64,000 nt of DNA from an uncultured Lachnospiraceae bacterium (GTDB lineage: Bacteria > Bacillota > Clostridia > Lachnospirales > Lachnospiraceae). The stretch is from NCBI GenBank assembly GCA_947631955.1, contig CANRNJ010000014.1, positions 1-64,000 on the forward strand, written 5' to 3'. The number at the start of each line of letters is the position of its first letter. Positions within the stretch are counted from its first letter, which is position 1. Both the position numbers and the translations under genes were made by a program. Shown here in pieces: positions 34,399 through 43,926 of the stretch. Under the pieces are notes generated by a model. That model saw only the letters and a program-made list of their open reading frames with translations. It made no database searches and was not told the origin of the DNA.

Positions 34399-35037
34399 AT
34401 GGAGAAGAAAATGCTTAGGACAGTGGTTTGTGTATCCGGAGGCGGTACGAATCTGCAGGCGATCCTTGACGGGATCGAGCGCAAAGAAATTGCCAATGTG
34501 CAGATCGTGCGCGTGATCAGTAATAACAGAAACGCTTACGCACTGGAACGGGCGAGAAATGCGGGAATCGAAGCGGTCTGCGTTTCGCCCCGCGACTATG
34601 CGGACAGGGCAGGATTTAACCGGGCGCTTATACAGAAGACGGACGAAGCGTCCCCGGATCTGATCGTGCTGGCAGGATTTCTGGTAGTGATCCCGCCGGA
34701 GCTGATCCGCAGATACGAGAATCGGATCGTCAATATCCACCCGTCGCTGATCCCGTCTTTCTGCGGGACCGGTTATTACGGACTGAAAGTCCATGAGGCC
34801 GTGTTGAAGCGAGGGGTCAAGGTTACGGGCGCAACGGTGCACTTCGTGGATGAAGGGACGGACACGGGCCCCATCATCCTGCAGAAGCCGGTGGCCGTGC
34901 GGCAGGACGATACGCCCCAGACACTTCAGAGGCGGGTCATGGAAGAAGCCGAATGGATCATTCTTCCGAAAGCGCTGGATCTGATCGCCGGCGGCAGAGT
35001 GACGGTGGTAAACGGCAGGGTCACGATAACGGAATAG
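34399..35037 (+). CDS. purN: Phosphoribosylglycinamide formyltransferase
   Basis: PurN transfers a formyl group from 10-formyl-THF to GAR. Visible are the nucleotide-binding VVCVSGGGTNLQAIL at the N-terminus and the catalytic region NIHPSLIPSF followed by TGATVHFVDEGTDTGPII with the active-site His and Asp. ATG 34399 is set by AGGGGT upstream; the open frame extends further up into purM without similarity. Length is 212 residues. Confidence 0.95.
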   Translation: MEKKMLRTVVCVSGGGTNLQAILDGIERKEIANVQIVRVISNNRNAYALERARNAGIEAVCVSPRDYADRAGFNRALIQKTDEASPDLIVLAGFLVVIPPELIRRYENRIVNIHPSLIPSFCGTGYYGLKVHEAVLKRGVKVTGATVHFVDEGTDTGPIILQKPVAVRQDDTPQTLQRRVMEEAEWIILPKALDLIAGGRVTVVNGRVTITE

Positions 35038-35140
35038 GCGGCCGAGGGCCGGGTACAGGGATACAGGCGGCAGCGGTAAAGCATTGGAAAAACAGAAGAA
35101 CGGCGCCGCAGGAGCGGCGTAGGAAAGGCAAGGAATCAGC

Positions 35141-36412
35141 ATGAAAGTATTGATTGTTGGAAGCGGCGGTCGTGAACATGCGATAGCGGCCAGCGTAAAG
35201 AAGAGTCCAAAAGTGGATAAGATCTATTGCGCGCCGGGCAACGCGGGCATCGGACAGATTGCGGAATGTGTGCCCATCGGCGCAATGGAATTTGATAAAT
35301 TGGTGGAATTTGCAAGACAGGAAGAAATCGATCTGACGATCGTCGGTATGGACGATCCGCTGGTGGGCGGTCTGGTGGATGCGATGGAAGCGGCGGGACT
35401 GCGCGTGTTCGGACCGCGCAAAAATGCGGCGATCTTGGAAGGCAGCAAGGCTTTTTCCAAAGATCTGATGAAAAAGTACGGCATCCCCACCGCGGCGTAT
35501 GAAAATTTTGACGATCCCGATAAGGCGCTGGCTTATCTGGAAACGGCGAAGATGCCGGTGGTGCTGAAAGCCGACGGACTGGCTCTGGGAAAGGGCGTTC
35601 TGATATGCCAAGATTTCGAAGAGGCAAGGGCGGGCGTCAGGACCATTATGCAGGACAGAAAATTCGGCGATGCGGGCAGCCGCATGGTTATCGAAGAGTT
35701 TATGACAGGCCGTGAGGTTTCGGTGCTTTCTTTTGTAGACGGAAAAACGATTAAGATCATGTCGTCCGCGCAGGACCACAAGAGGGCGCAGGACGGCGAT
35801 CAGGGGTTGAACACCGGCGGCATGGGCACGATGTCCCCCAGTCCTTTTTACACGAAGGAAGTCGATGAATTCTGTCAGAAACATATTTATCAGGCTACGG
35901 TGGACGCCATGGCGGCGGAGGGAAGACCGTTTAAGGGAGTGATCTTCTTTGGGCTGATGCTGACGGAGGACGGGCCGAAGGTATTGGAGTACAACGCCAG
36001 ATTCGGTGATCCCGAAGCGCAGGTCGTGCTTCCCCGCATGAAGAATGATCTGATCGAGGTCGCGGAGGCCTGCATCGACGGCACACTGGACCGGATCGAC
36101 CTGCAGTTCGAGGATAATGCGGCAGTCTGCGTGGTACTTGCTTCGGAGGGATATCCGACAGCTTATGAAAAAGGTTTCCCGATCAGCGGTCTGGAACGTT
36201 TCGATCAGGCGGAAGGATACTATTGTTTCCATGCCGGAACGAAGAAGACGGAGAAGGGGATCGTGACAAACGGAGGCCGCGTCCTTGGCGTGACGGCGAA
36301 AGGAGCCGATCTGAAGCAGGCCAGAGCCAATGCGTACAAGGCGGCGGAGTGGATAACGTTTGAAAATAAATACATGAGGCATGATATAGGCAAGGCAATC
36401 GACGAGGCCTGA
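35141..36412 (+). CDS. purD: Phosphoribosylamine-glycine ligase (GAR synthetase)
   Basis: PurD joins glycine to phosphoribosylamine using ATP. The 423-residue ATP-grasp protein begins MKVLIVGSGGREHAIA, with the ATP-grasp core at VVLKADGLALGKGV and the metal-binding EYNARFGDPEAQ. A CGCCGC-AGGA-GCGGCG hairpin (35104-35119) lies in the 103-base gap after purN. It ends the pur cluster; purC, purF, purH and purL are not in the window. Confidence 0.96.
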   Translation: MKVLIVGSGGREHAIAASVKKSPKVDKIYCAPGNAGIGQIAECVPIGAMEFDKLVEFARQEEIDLTIVGMDDPLVGGLVDAMEAAGLRVFGPRKNAAILEGSKAFSKDLMKKYGIPTAAYENFDDPDKALAYLETAKMPVVLKADGLALGKGVLICQDFEEARAGVRTIMQDRKFGDAGSRMVIEEFMTGREVSVLSFVDGKTIKIMSSAQDHKRAQDGDQGLNTGGMGTMSPSPFYTKEVDEFCQKHIYQATVDAMAAEGRPFKGVIFFGLMLTEDGPKVLEYNARFGDPEAQVVLPRMKNDLIEVAEACIDGTLDRIDLQFEDNAAVCVVLASEGYPTAYEKGFPISGLERFDQAEGYYCFHAGTKKTEKGIVTNGGRVLGVTAKGADLKQARANAYKAAEWITFENKYMRHDIGKAIDEA

Positions 36413-36435
36413 CAGACAGAAAGGAGATGCGCTTT

Positions 36436-36924
36436 ATGGCGATCAGCAGAGAGGAAAAAGCAGATAACTTCAGAAGAGAATTGCTGGATATAAGGAATCT
36501 GAATATCCCGACCTTCTGTAATAAGTGTAACGGGGTTATGATTTTCAAGGGAGTCGGAGAGTATAAATGCGAGGACTGTGGAAACTTGGCATACGACGAT
36601 TACGGCAAAGTGCGCAATTATATTGAGAAGCATCCGGGAGCCACTTCCGCACAGGTATCGATGGCTACGGGGGTGACGCAGAAGGCCATCCGTGACATGC
36701 TCAAAGAAGAAAGACTGGAGATCGCAGCCGGTTCCAATGCGTTTCTGTCCTGTGAGATGTGCGGAGCCAAGATCCGTTATGGAAGGGTATGCCGCGCGTG
36801 CGAGGCGTCCTATCATAAGTCGCTCGAAGAGAAAGCAAGACATACCAAGCACAATCTGGCAGGATTCAGCGCCGATATGCCCAACATGGATGAGGGCGCC
36901 AAGCGTTTTACAAGAAACTGGTAA
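36436..36924 (+). CDS. Zinc-ribbon protein with helix-turn-helix, YvyF-like
   Basis: The 162-residue product has a zinc ribbon (FCNKCNGVMIFKG with YKCEDCG), a helix-turn-helix (HPGATSAQVSMATGVTQKAI), and a second CEMCGAKIRYG / VCRAC cysteine set. This arrangement resembles the small flagellar-operon regulator YvyF/TIGR03826, but there are no flagellar genes here. ATG 36436 is preferred because AAAGGAG lies eight bases upstream; the ATG at 36427 abuts that site. It is probably a cytosolic nucleic-acid-binding regulator. Confidence 0.72.
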   Translation: MAISREEKADNFRRELLDIRNLNIPTFCNKCNGVMIFKGVGEYKCEDCGNLAYDDYGKVRNYIEKHPGATSAQVSMATGVTQKAIRDMLKEERLEIAAGSNAFLSCEMCGAKIRYGRVCRACEASYHKSLEEKARHTKHNLAGFSADMPNMDEGAKRFTRNW

Positions 36925-36947
36925 GCGTACAGGAGAAGGAGAAAACT

Positions 36948-38306
36948 ATGATACAGAAGAAGAAACGCGCAGCAGGAAAAAAGCAATGGCGTGCAGGCCT
37001 GAGCCTGACCGCGGCTGCTTTGGCCGTATCGTTATTGTGGTGCGGTTCGTTCATCAGTTTTGCGGATACCACGGGTACCGTTAAAGTGGACTCGGCCAAG
37101 ATACGGGAAAAAGCGGATGCATCAAGCGAGGCGGTTGGCGGCGCGGCGCAGGGCACTACGGTGACGATCACGGAAGAAACACAGGATGCTGCGGGTACTT
37201 TGTGGTATAAAGTGGATGTGAACGGTACGGTCGGATATATTCGTTCCGATCTGGTTGAAAAAGGCGGTTCGAGCGAAAGCCAGACGGCGCAGGCGCCCGC
37301 ACAGACGGAAGCTTCCGCGTCGGGCGCGTCGGTAGATCCCGCCGAAACGGTGGATGCGCAGTATGCACAGGTTTCTCCGGACGCCATCAAAGTGAGGACC
37401 GCGCCTTCCGTCAATGAAGCGATCGTGGATCGGCTGGCGCAGGGCACGCAGGTCATTATAAGCGGCCAGACCGAGGCAGGCGACGGGATGAAGTGGTACT
37501 ATGTGACGTTTACCGGAACGGACGGCGCGGAGAGAACGGGCTATATCCGTTCGGATCTGCTGACGATGGGCGATATGGTGCCTGTCCCGGAAGAGGAAGC
37601 GCCGCAGCCGGAAGAAGTGATCCCCGAAGAACCCGAACCGGAAGTGCCGGATGAATACGAATTGATCTGTATATCGGGCGCGGACGGCAGCAACGAGTGG
37701 TATGTGTGCGACAACACGGGTGCGGACGGGACGAAACAGTATTCGTTAAAAGAACTCATGAAAGTAACGCAGATGCGGAGCGAGGAAGACGCGCAGGCGG
37801 CTAAATCTCTGGTGCGGCAGCGGATCGTTATCGTTGTCATGGCGGTATTGCTGGTCCTGCTGATCGCGGCGGTCGTTGTACTGGCGCTCAAACTCCGCAG
37901 CGTATATTATGAAGAATACGAGGAAGAAGACGACGAGGAGGACGAGGAGGAAGAAGAGCCTGCACCCCGCAGACGCCGTGAGCGTGAGGACGAAGAAGCA
38001 TCGCCCCGCAGGCGGCGTGCAGAAGAGCGTGAGGACGAAGAAACATCGCCCCGCAGACGCCGTGAACGGGAAGACGAGGAAACATCGCCCCGCAGACGCC
38101 GTGAACGGGAAGACGAGGAAGCATCGCCCCGCAGATGCCGGGAGCGCGAGGACGAAGAGGCAGCACCCCGCAGGCGGCGTGCAGAAGAGCGTGAGGACGA
38201 CGCGCAGGAAACGGCGGGTACGGCTCCGAAACGCAAAACCAAGAATTTCCTTTTGGACGACGATGAATTTGAATTTGAGTTCTTGAATATGGACGACAAG
38301 AAATAA
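36948..38306 (+). CDS. SH3-domain membrane protein with charged repeat tail
   Basis: A signal-like hydrophobic segment (about residues 15-40) is followed by two bacterial SH3 domains (about 43-105 and 135-205, each containing IRxxA/VRTAP and GYIRSDL), which bind cell wall. After a proline/glutamate linker comes a transmembrane helix (about 285-311), then an intracellular tail made of about seven 12-14-residue RE-x-DEEASPRRR units encoded by a DNA tandem repeat. The last residues (FLLDDDEFEFEFLNMDDKK) are acidic. The architecture suggests a wall sensor with a cytoplasmic interaction tail. The specific function is unknown. Confidence 0.78.
   Translation: MIQKKKRAAGKKQWRAGLSLTAAALAVSLLWCGSFISFADTTGTVKVDSAKIREKADASSEAVGGAAQGTTVTITEETQDAAGTLWYKVDVNGTVGYIRSDLVEKGGSSESQTAQAPAQTEASASGASVDPAETVDAQYAQVSPDAIKVRTAPSVNEAIVDRLAQGTQVIISGQTEAGDGMKWYYVTFTGTDGAERTGYIRSDLLTMGDMVPVPEEEAPQPEEVIPEEPEPEVPDEYELICISGADGSNEWYVCDNTGADGTKQYSLKELMKVTQMRSEEDAQAAKSLVRQRIVIVVMAVLLVLLIAAVVVLALKLRSVYYEEYEEEDDEEDEEEEEPAPRRRREREDEEASPRRRRAEEREDEETSPRRRREREDEETSPRRRREREDEEASPRRCREREDEEAAPRRRRAEEREDDAQETAGTAPKRKTKNFLLDDDEFEFEFLNMDDKK
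37970..38200 (+). repeat. Tandem repeat encoding a Glu/Arg-rich tail
   Basis: About six units of 36-48 bp, core CATCGCCCCGCAGACGCCGT, run through the 3' end of the SH3 gene and keep the frame. Copies near 38050 and 38095 are almost identical, a sign of recent expansion. Confidence 0.85.
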
Positions 38307-38318
38307 ACAGGGATCAGG

Positions 38319-38702
38319 ATGTTTATAGAGATTGACTTTAACAGTGACGAAGCAATTTACATGCAGCTGCGCAACCAGATCATTTTGGGGATCGCCACGT
38401 CGCAGTTTCAGGAGGGCGACATGCTTCCGTCGGTCAGACAGTTGGCGGAAAATATCGGGATCAATATGCATACGGTGAATAAGGCATATACCGTTCTGAA
38501 ACAGGAAGGCTATGTCAAAGTAGACCGCCGGAAAGGTGCGGTGATCGCGCTTGATACCGATAAGATCCGGACGCTTGAACAGGTGCGGCGCGAACTGCAG
38601 GTGACACTGGCGAAGGCAAGCTGTAAGAATATTTCCAGAGAAGAAGTGCATGCTCTTATAGACGAAATATATGAAGATTACGAGAAAGGAATGAATGATT
38701 GA
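38319..38702 (+). CDS. GntR-family regulator, YtrA-like
   Basis: The 127-residue protein has the GntR winged helix (DEAIYMQLRNQIILGIATSQ, then MLPSVRQLAENIGINMHTVN) and only a short helical tail, as in the YtrA subfamily. Its TGA shares a base with the clpC ATG (TGATG), so the two are translated together. In many Firmicutes the gene ahead of clpC is ctsR, the class III heat-shock repressor. Here a GntR-type protein takes that position and may be the repressor of its own operon. The ribosome site is weak. Confidence 0.85.
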   Translation: MFIEIDFNSDEAIYMQLRNQIILGIATSQFQEGDMLPSVRQLAENIGINMHTVNKAYTVLKQEGYVKVDRRKGAVIALDTDKIRTLEQVRRELQVTLAKASCKNISREEVHALIDEIYEDYEKGMND

Positions 38703-41149
38703 TGCAGCCACAGTTTACCGATAAAGCAAGAGCGGCGTTGATGCTTGCCGAGAGGGCGGCTAAGAGTCTGCGGCAGAGCTATGTGGGAAGCGAACATATC
38801 CTGTTGGGTCTTCTTCGGGAGAACACTGGTGTCGCTGCCATTGTCCTGCAGAACAACGGCGTAGATGTGGTACAGCTCAAAGAGATGATCAAAGACCTGA
38901 TCGTACCGGGAAGCTCGGTCTTGATCGCGGAACAGGACGGCTATTCCCCGCGCGCGCAGAGCATATTGGAAGAGGCGCACCGGCAGGCGGAAAGATTTCA
39001 CAGCGATAAGACCGGAACGGAGCATATCCTGCTGGCGCTTCTCAAAGAAGGCGAGAACGTTGCGGTCAGGCTTCTCAACACGATGGGGATATCCATACAG
39101 AAACTGTATGTAGACGTACTGGTTGCAATGGGCGAAGACGGAGGCCTGTACAAAGAAGATCTGGGGAAAAAACAGGGCAGAAAGAAGGGCGGAACTTCCA
39201 CATTGGATCAGTACAGCCGCGATCTGACCGCTCTTGCAAGAGAAGGCAGACTGGATCCCGTGATCGGAAGACAGGAAGAGATCACGAGAGTCATTCAGAT
39301 CCTGAGCCGCCGGACCAAGAATAATCCCTGTCTGATCGGTGAGCCCGGCGTCGGCAAAACGGCGGTGGTGGAGGGGCTTGCCTCCCGTATTGTTACGGGG
39401 GATGTGCCTTTTACCGTACAGAATAAGAGAGTGCTGACACTGGATCTTTCCGGTATGGTTGCGGGCAGTAAATACCGCGGAGAATTTGAAGAGAGGATCA
39501 AGAAAGTCATCAAAGAAGTGATCGAGGACGGCAATATCGTACTCTTTCTGGATGAAATGCATACGATCATCGGAGCGGGCGGCGCGGAAGGAGCGATCGA
39601 CGCTTCCAATATCTTAAAACCCTCTCTGGCCAGAGGGGAGATACAGCTGATCGGCGCGACCACGATCGCGGAGTATCGCAAATATGTGGAGAAGGATGCG
39701 GCCCTTGAAAGGCGGTTTCAGCCGGTCATGGTGGAAGAACCCACCGTGGAGGAAGCCGAAAACATTTTGAAAGGGATCGCCTATAAATACGAGGAGCACC
39801 ATCGTGTGACGATAACGCCTGAGGCGGTCAGCGCGGCGGTAGCGCTGTCCAACCGGTATATCAACGACAGAAATCTGCCGGACAAGGCCATCGATCTGAT
39901 CGACGAGGCGTCGGCAGCCGTCCGGCTCAAAGTAACCGGTCAGCCGGATAAGCTGCATGAACTGTCGGACGAGATCAAAAAGATCGATCTGCAGATCGAG
40001 CGCTCCATACGCATGGAGGCCTTTACGCAGGCTGCGGAATTAAAGAAGAAGCAGAGCGACTGCATCCGTAAATACGAGCGCATGGTGAAGCGGATGGAGA
40101 AAGAGGAAGAAAAACGCACTTATACGGTCGGCGAGAATGAGATCGCGGAAGTCGTGTCTTTGTGGACGAAGATCCCGGTCAAGAAACTGGCTGAGAAGGA
40201 AAGCGAGCGGCTCCTGAAACTGGAATCGATCCTGCATAAGCGCGTGATCGGGCAGGAAGAAGCGGTCGCCGCGGTCGCCAAGGCCATGCGGCGTGGCAGG
40301 GTAGGTCTTCAGGATCCCAACCGCCCTATCGGTTCTTTCCTGTTCTTGGGTCCTACCGGCGTCGGTAAAACGGAGCTGAGCAAAGCGTTGGCAGAGGCGA
40401 TGTTCGGATCGGAAAACGCTTTGATCCGCGTGGATATGTCGGAGTATATGGAAGGACATTCGGTTTCCAAAATGATCGGTTCCCCGCCGGGTTATGTAGG
40501 TTTCGAGGAGGGCGGACAACTCTCCGAAAAAGTGCGCCGGAACCCTTATTCTGTCGTGCTCTTTGATGAAATTGAAAAAGCGCATCCGGATGTGTTCAAC
40601 GTGCTGCTTCAGGTCCTAGACGACGGGCATATCACCGATTCCAAGGGAAGAAAAGTCAGCTTCAAGAATACGATACTGATCATGACGTCCAACGCGGGCG
40701 CGCAGCGGATCGTGGATCCCAAGAATCTGGGATTCGGGGCGGAAACGACGCAGCAGCAGGACTATGAGAAGATGAAGTCGAATGTGATGGAAGAGGTAAA
40801 GAGGCTTTTCAAACCCGAATTCATCAACCGTATCGACGAGATCATGGTGTTCCATCCGCTGAACCGGGACGATATGAAGAAGATCGTGTCGCTGCTGGCC
40901 CATAATCTGATCAAACGCTGTAAGAAACAGATGGAGATCGAACTGACGATCATGCCGTCCGTCAAAGATCATCTGATCGAGAAGCATATGGACGTCAAGA
41001 TGGGAGCAAGGCCGATGAAGAGGGCTATTCAGAGCGAGATCGAGGACGCTTTGGCCGAGGAGATCCTGCGGGGCAGCGTAAAGAGAGGGGACAAGGTTTC
41101 GGCAGGACTTAAGAATAAGAAAATCGTTTTTACCGTGCATGATAAATAA
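38702..41149 (+). CDS. clpC: ClpC AAA+ unfoldase
   Basis: ClpC unfolds proteins and feeds them to ClpP. The 815-residue product has the double Clp_N domain, AAA-1 with GEPGVGKT at 213-220, a short middle domain with a UvrB/C-like motif ([15 protein letters not shown]) and AAA-2 with GPTGVGKT at 550-557. The shorter middle domain separates it from the ClpB at 3.6 kb. ATG 38702 overlaps the GntR stop. McsA, McsB and CtsR are absent from the neighbourhood, and no CIRCE element is seen upstream. Confidence 0.95.
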   Translation: MQPQFTDKARAALMLAERAAKSLRQSYVGSEHILLGLLRENTGVAAIVLQNNGVDVVQLKEMIKDLIVPGSSVLIAEQDGYSPRAQSILEEAHRQAERFHSDKTGTEHILLALLKEGENVAVRLLNTMGISIQKLYVDVLVAMGEDGGLYKEDLGKKQGRKKGGTSTLDQYSRDLTALAREGRLDPVIGRQEEITRVIQILSRRTKNNPCLIGEPGVGKTAVVEGLASRIVTGDVPFTVQNKRVLTLDLSGMVAGSKYRGEFEERIKKVIKEVIEDGNIVLFLDEMHTIIGAGGAEGAIDASNILKPSLARGEIQLIGATTIAEYRKYVEKDAALERRFQPVMVEEPTVEEAENILKGIAYKYEEHHRVTITPEAVSAAVALSNRYINDRNLPDKAIDLIDEASAAVRLKVTGQPDKLHELSDEIKKIDLQIERSIRMEAFTQAAELKKKQSDCIRKYERMVKRMEKEEEKRTYTVGENEIAEVVSLWTKIPVKKLAEKESERLLKLESILHKRVIGQEEAVAAVAKAMRRGRVGLQDPNRPIGSFLFLGPTGVGKTELSKALAEAMFGSENALIRVDMSEYMEGHSVSKMIGSPPGYVGFEEGGQLSEKVRRNPYSVVLFDEIEKAHPDVFNVLLQVLDDGHITDSKGRKVSFKNTILIMTSNAGAQRIVDPKNLGFGAETTQQQDYEKMKSNVMEEVKRLFKPEFINRIDEIMVFHPLNRDDMKKIVSLLAHNLIKRCKKQMEIELTIMPSVKDHLIEKHMDVKMGARPMKRAIQSEIEDALAEEILRGSVKRGDKVSAGLKNKKIVFTVHDK

Positions 41150-41178
41150 CAGGAGCAAAAACTTAGGAGGATAACACA

Positions 41179-41595
41179 ATGGCTGTAGTAGAAGAGTTGC
41201 TGCGAACAGAAAAAGACGGGGCGATCAGTTTCGGTAATTACAAACTGGATACGAAAGCGAAAGTAGAGAATTATGAGCATGGCGGAGATCTTTATAAAGT
41301 CAAGACCTATAAAGAACTGACCAAGCTTGAGAAAAACGGCATGTTCACATACGAGTCACAGCCCGGAACGAGCGTAACGGATTTTCTGGAAACGGAGGAT
41401 GGCGTTTCCTTTACGGTAGAGGCGGACGAGGACGCCCAGATCACGGTCGGACTTGAAGAAGACACGGAGTACAGCGTTTCGGTGGACGGCGTAAATGTCG
41501 GCACGATGAAAACGAATCTGAGCGGCAAGCTGAGCGTCAGCGTAGAGTTGGAAAACGCAGGCGGGATCGCAGTCAAGATCGTAAAGAATGGCTAA
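41179..41595 (+). CDS. Small conserved protein usually annotated 'endosialidase'
   Basis: A 138-residue soluble protein, MAVVEELLRTEKDGAISFGN and onward, with an acidic beta-rich C-terminal half. Lachnospiraceae carry it between clpC and radA, where it is often labelled endosialidase. The sequence shows no sialidase motifs and is far too short, so that name should not be trusted. It has a strong AGGAGG site and overlaps the radA start by eight bases. Confidence 0.72.
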   Translation: MAVVEELLRTEKDGAISFGNYKLDTKAKVENYEHGGDLYKVKTYKELTKLEKNGMFTYESQPGTSVTDFLETEDGVSFTVEADEDAQITVGLEEDTEYSVSVDGVNVGTMKTNLSGKLSVSVELENAGGIAVKIVKNG

Positions 41596-42961
41596 AGGAA
41601 AAACAGGGACAGTATTTTACTGTCAGAATTGCGGATATGAATCCTCTAAGTGGATGGGACAGTGTCCCGCCTGCAGAGAGTGGAACAGCATGGTGGAGGA
41701 AAGAGTGGTGAAAAGCGCGGGGATGTCCCTCAGCGCGGGCGCAGGGAGCGTGCGCGGCGCCGCAAGACCTGTCACCTTATCGGAAGTGAGCGTCAGGGAA
41801 GAGGACCGGATGCTCACACATATGGCGGAATTGGACAGAGTGCTGGGCGGCGGTATCGTGCCCGGCTCCCTGACGTTAGTGGGCGGCGATCCGGGGATCG
41901 GCAAATCGACGCTCCTTCTTCAGGTATGCAGACACATGGCGGCGGACGGCCGCAAAGTATTGTACATATCGGGAGAGGAATCTTTGAAGCAGATCAAGCT
42001 GCGGGCCAACAGACTGGGCGCGTTTTCGGACGATCTGCTGCTTCTGTGTGAAACAAACCTCGAAGTGATAGAAGAAACGATTCGCAGTCTGATGCCGGAT
42101 ATCGCGGTCATCGATTCCATCCAGACGATGTATCATGAAGAAGTATCTTCCGCACCGGGAAGTGTATCTCAGGTGCGGGAGTCCACCAATGTGCTGCTCA
42201 AACTTGCGAAAGTGTTGAATATCTCTGTGTTTATCGTGGGACATGTGACCAAAGAAGGAACCGTTGCGGGGCCGAGAGTATTGGAACACATGGTGGATAC
42301 GGTGCTTTATTTTGAAGGGGACAGACATGCCTCTTACAGGATCCTGCGCGGAGTGAAAAACCGTTTTGGCTCCACCAATGAGATCGGTGTATTTGAAATG
42401 AAAGAAGAAGGTCTGGTGGAGGTAAAGAATCCTTCCGAATTTATGCTGAACGGCAAACCGGAAGGGGCGAGCGGCTCCATCGTATCCTGCGCCATGGAAG
42501 GGACCCGCCCGATCTTATTGGAGATACAGGCTCTGGTGTGCCACAGCAATTTTGCCATTCCCAGACGGCAGGCGAACGGAACCGATTTCAACCGGGTGAA
42601 TCTGCTGATGGCGGTACTGGAAAAAAGGCGGGTGATCCGGATATCCGACTGCGATGCCTACGTGAATCTGGCGGGCGGCATGAGGGTTTCGGAACCGGCG
42701 ATCGATCTGGGCATTGCTCTGGCGATCGTATCCAGTTTCAGCAACAAAGTGATAGACGACAGGACCATTGCTTTCGGCGAGGTGGGACTCAGCGGTGAAG
42801 TGCGGGGCGTATCCATGGCCCAGCAGCGGGTTTCCGAGGCTGCCAAGCTTGGATTTACCACATGCATCGTGCCGGAAGTCAACTGCGCCCAGATCAAACC
42901 GATCGAGGGCGTTAAGGTCGTAGGTGTAAGGACCGTTCAGGATGCGGTCGGACTGATATAA
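41588..42961 (+). CDS. radA: DNA repair protein RadA
   Basis: RadA is a RecA-like branch-migration helicase of recombination. The 457-residue protein has a N-terminal zinc finger (FYCQNCGYESSKWMGQCPAC), a RecA core with Walker A GGDPGIGKST, the RadA-specific KNRFG motif (GVKNRFGSTNEIG), and a C-terminal Lon-like domain. It overlaps the preceding gene by eight bases and ends at a strong terminator, closing the gntR-clpC operon. Confidence 0.96.
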   Translation: MAKGKTGTVFYCQNCGYESSKWMGQCPACREWNSMVEERVVKSAGMSLSAGAGSVRGAARPVTLSEVSVREEDRMLTHMAELDRVLGGGIVPGSLTLVGGDPGIGKSTLLLQVCRHMAADGRKVLYISGEESLKQIKLRANRLGAFSDDLLLLCETNLEVIEETIRSLMPDIAVIDSIQTMYHEEVSSAPGSVSQVRESTNVLLKLAKVLNISVFIVGHVTKEGTVAGPRVLEHMVDTVLYFEGDRHASYRILRGVKNRFGSTNEIGVFEMKEEGLVEVKNPSEFMLNGKPEGASGSIVSCAMEGTRPILLEIQALVCHSNFAIPRRQANGTDFNRVNLLMAVLEKRRVIRISDCDAYVNLAGGMRVSEPAIDLGIALAIVSSFSNKVIDDRTIAFGEVGLSGEVRGVSMAQQRVSEAAKLGFTTCIVPEVNCAQIKPIEGVKVVGVRTVQDAVGLI

Positions 42962-42993
42962 AACGGCGGGCCCGCGGGCTATGCCGTTTTTTT
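42961..42993 (+). terminator. Terminator of the clpC-radA operon
   Basis: AAACGGC (42961-42967) pairs with GCCGTTT (42983-42989), with an inner GCCCGCGGGC palindrome in the loop, followed by a run of seven T's that begins in the stem. Confidence 0.85.
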
Positions 42994-43117
42994 ATTTTAA
43001 TAGGAAATTTCTTTTTATAGAGAAATCTTGCGCGGATATGGATCATCCATGCGCCTGTTTTATGTGCAGGTGCCCTGAGTCTTCTTTTTTCAGAAAAAGG
43101 AGATAGTTTCGAGCAGA

Positions 43118-43140
43118 TGTCCTAAAATACACATAGGACA
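43118..43140. promoter_or_regulatory. TGTCCTA-N9-TAGGACA inverted repeat
   Basis: A perfect 7-bp dyad with a 9-base centre lies 43 bases ahead of the recombinase start. It could be the recombinase's own operator or crossover site, or an operator of an unlinked repressor. Confidence 0.55.
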
Positions 43141-43182
43141 AAAAGACAAAGACCGCCGAAACGGCAGAATAGGGGTACAAAG

Positions 43183-43800
43183 ATGATGGTGTATGGATAT
43201 ATCAGGGTAAGCACGCAGGAGCAGAACGAGGACAGACAGACGATTGCTTTGCGCAGGGCGGGGATCGAGAACGAGAATATCTACATGGATAAACAATCCG
43301 GCAGGGATTTCAATCGGCCTATGTATAAAAGGCTTGTAAAGAGGTTGAAGGAAAACGATACGCTTTTTGTAAAATCCATCGACCGATTGGGCAGAAATTA
43401 TGAGGAGATCATAGAACAGTGGAGATTTTTGACGAAGGAGAAGAAGATTGACATTGTCGTGCTGGACATGCCGCTTCTGGATACCCGGTGGGGCAAAGAT
43501 CTGATCGGTACGTTCCTGAGCGATCTGGTACTGCAGGTGTTATCCTTCGTGGCGGAGAATGAAAGGAAAAATATCAGAGATAGGCAGAGAGAAGGCATAC
43601 AGGCGGCGCGCGAGAGAGGTGTGCAGTTCGGGAGGCCGCCGAAACCGCTGCCGGGTAATTTCGGCATGGTGTACAGCAGATGGATCTCCAAAGAGATATC
43701 CGGCAGAGAAGCGGCGGTCCAATGCGGTATGCCGATCTCTTCGTTTTACAGAAAAGCCAGATCACTGGGAAATCACCTGATTTTAGAAGGAAATATGTGA
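43183..43800 (+). CDS. Serine recombinase (resolvase/invertase type)
   Basis: A 205-residue small serine recombinase. The N-terminal catalytic domain has YIRVSTQEQNEDRQ with the nucleophilic serine, the SIDRLGRNYEEI motif, and the long E-helix (VAENERKNIRDRQREGIQAA). The C-terminal domain has the GRPPKPLP linker and a helix-turn-helix (ISGREAAVQCGMPISSFYRK). No transposase, inverted repeats or cargo surround it, so it seems to be a resident chromosomal recombinase. GGGG lies seven bases before ATG 43183; the adjacent ATG 43186 is equally possible. Confidence 0.88.
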   Translation: MMVYGYIRVSTQEQNEDRQTIALRRAGIENENIYMDKQSGRDFNRPMYKRLVKRLKENDTLFVKSIDRLGRNYEEIIEQWRFLTKEKKIDIVVLDMPLLDTRWGKDLIGTFLSDLVLQVLSFVAENERKNIRDRQREGIQAARERGVQFGRPPKPLPGNFGMVYSRWISKEISGREAAVQCGMPISSFYRKARSLGNHLILEGNM

Positions 43801-43926
43801 CAAAATTATGACATTTTTTAACAAAATGTTAACAAATGACCGTTTCGTATATTCAAATTGCACTTCCTATGGTAAAATATTAGAAATACATTATATAGAT
43901 TGCTAGAAGGAGTCAGGAAGTTATTT

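Noticed and set aside
41179..41595. 'Endosialidase' as a function for the small gene before radA
   Set aside because: At 138 residues, with no Asp-boxes or catalytic residues of sialidases, the traditional label is not supported.
43801..43926. Promoter-like TTGCAC and TAAAAT ahead of the LCP gene
   Set aside because: The spacing is only nine bases, and no other hexamer pair has acceptable spacing. A promoter is likely there but I cannot place it.
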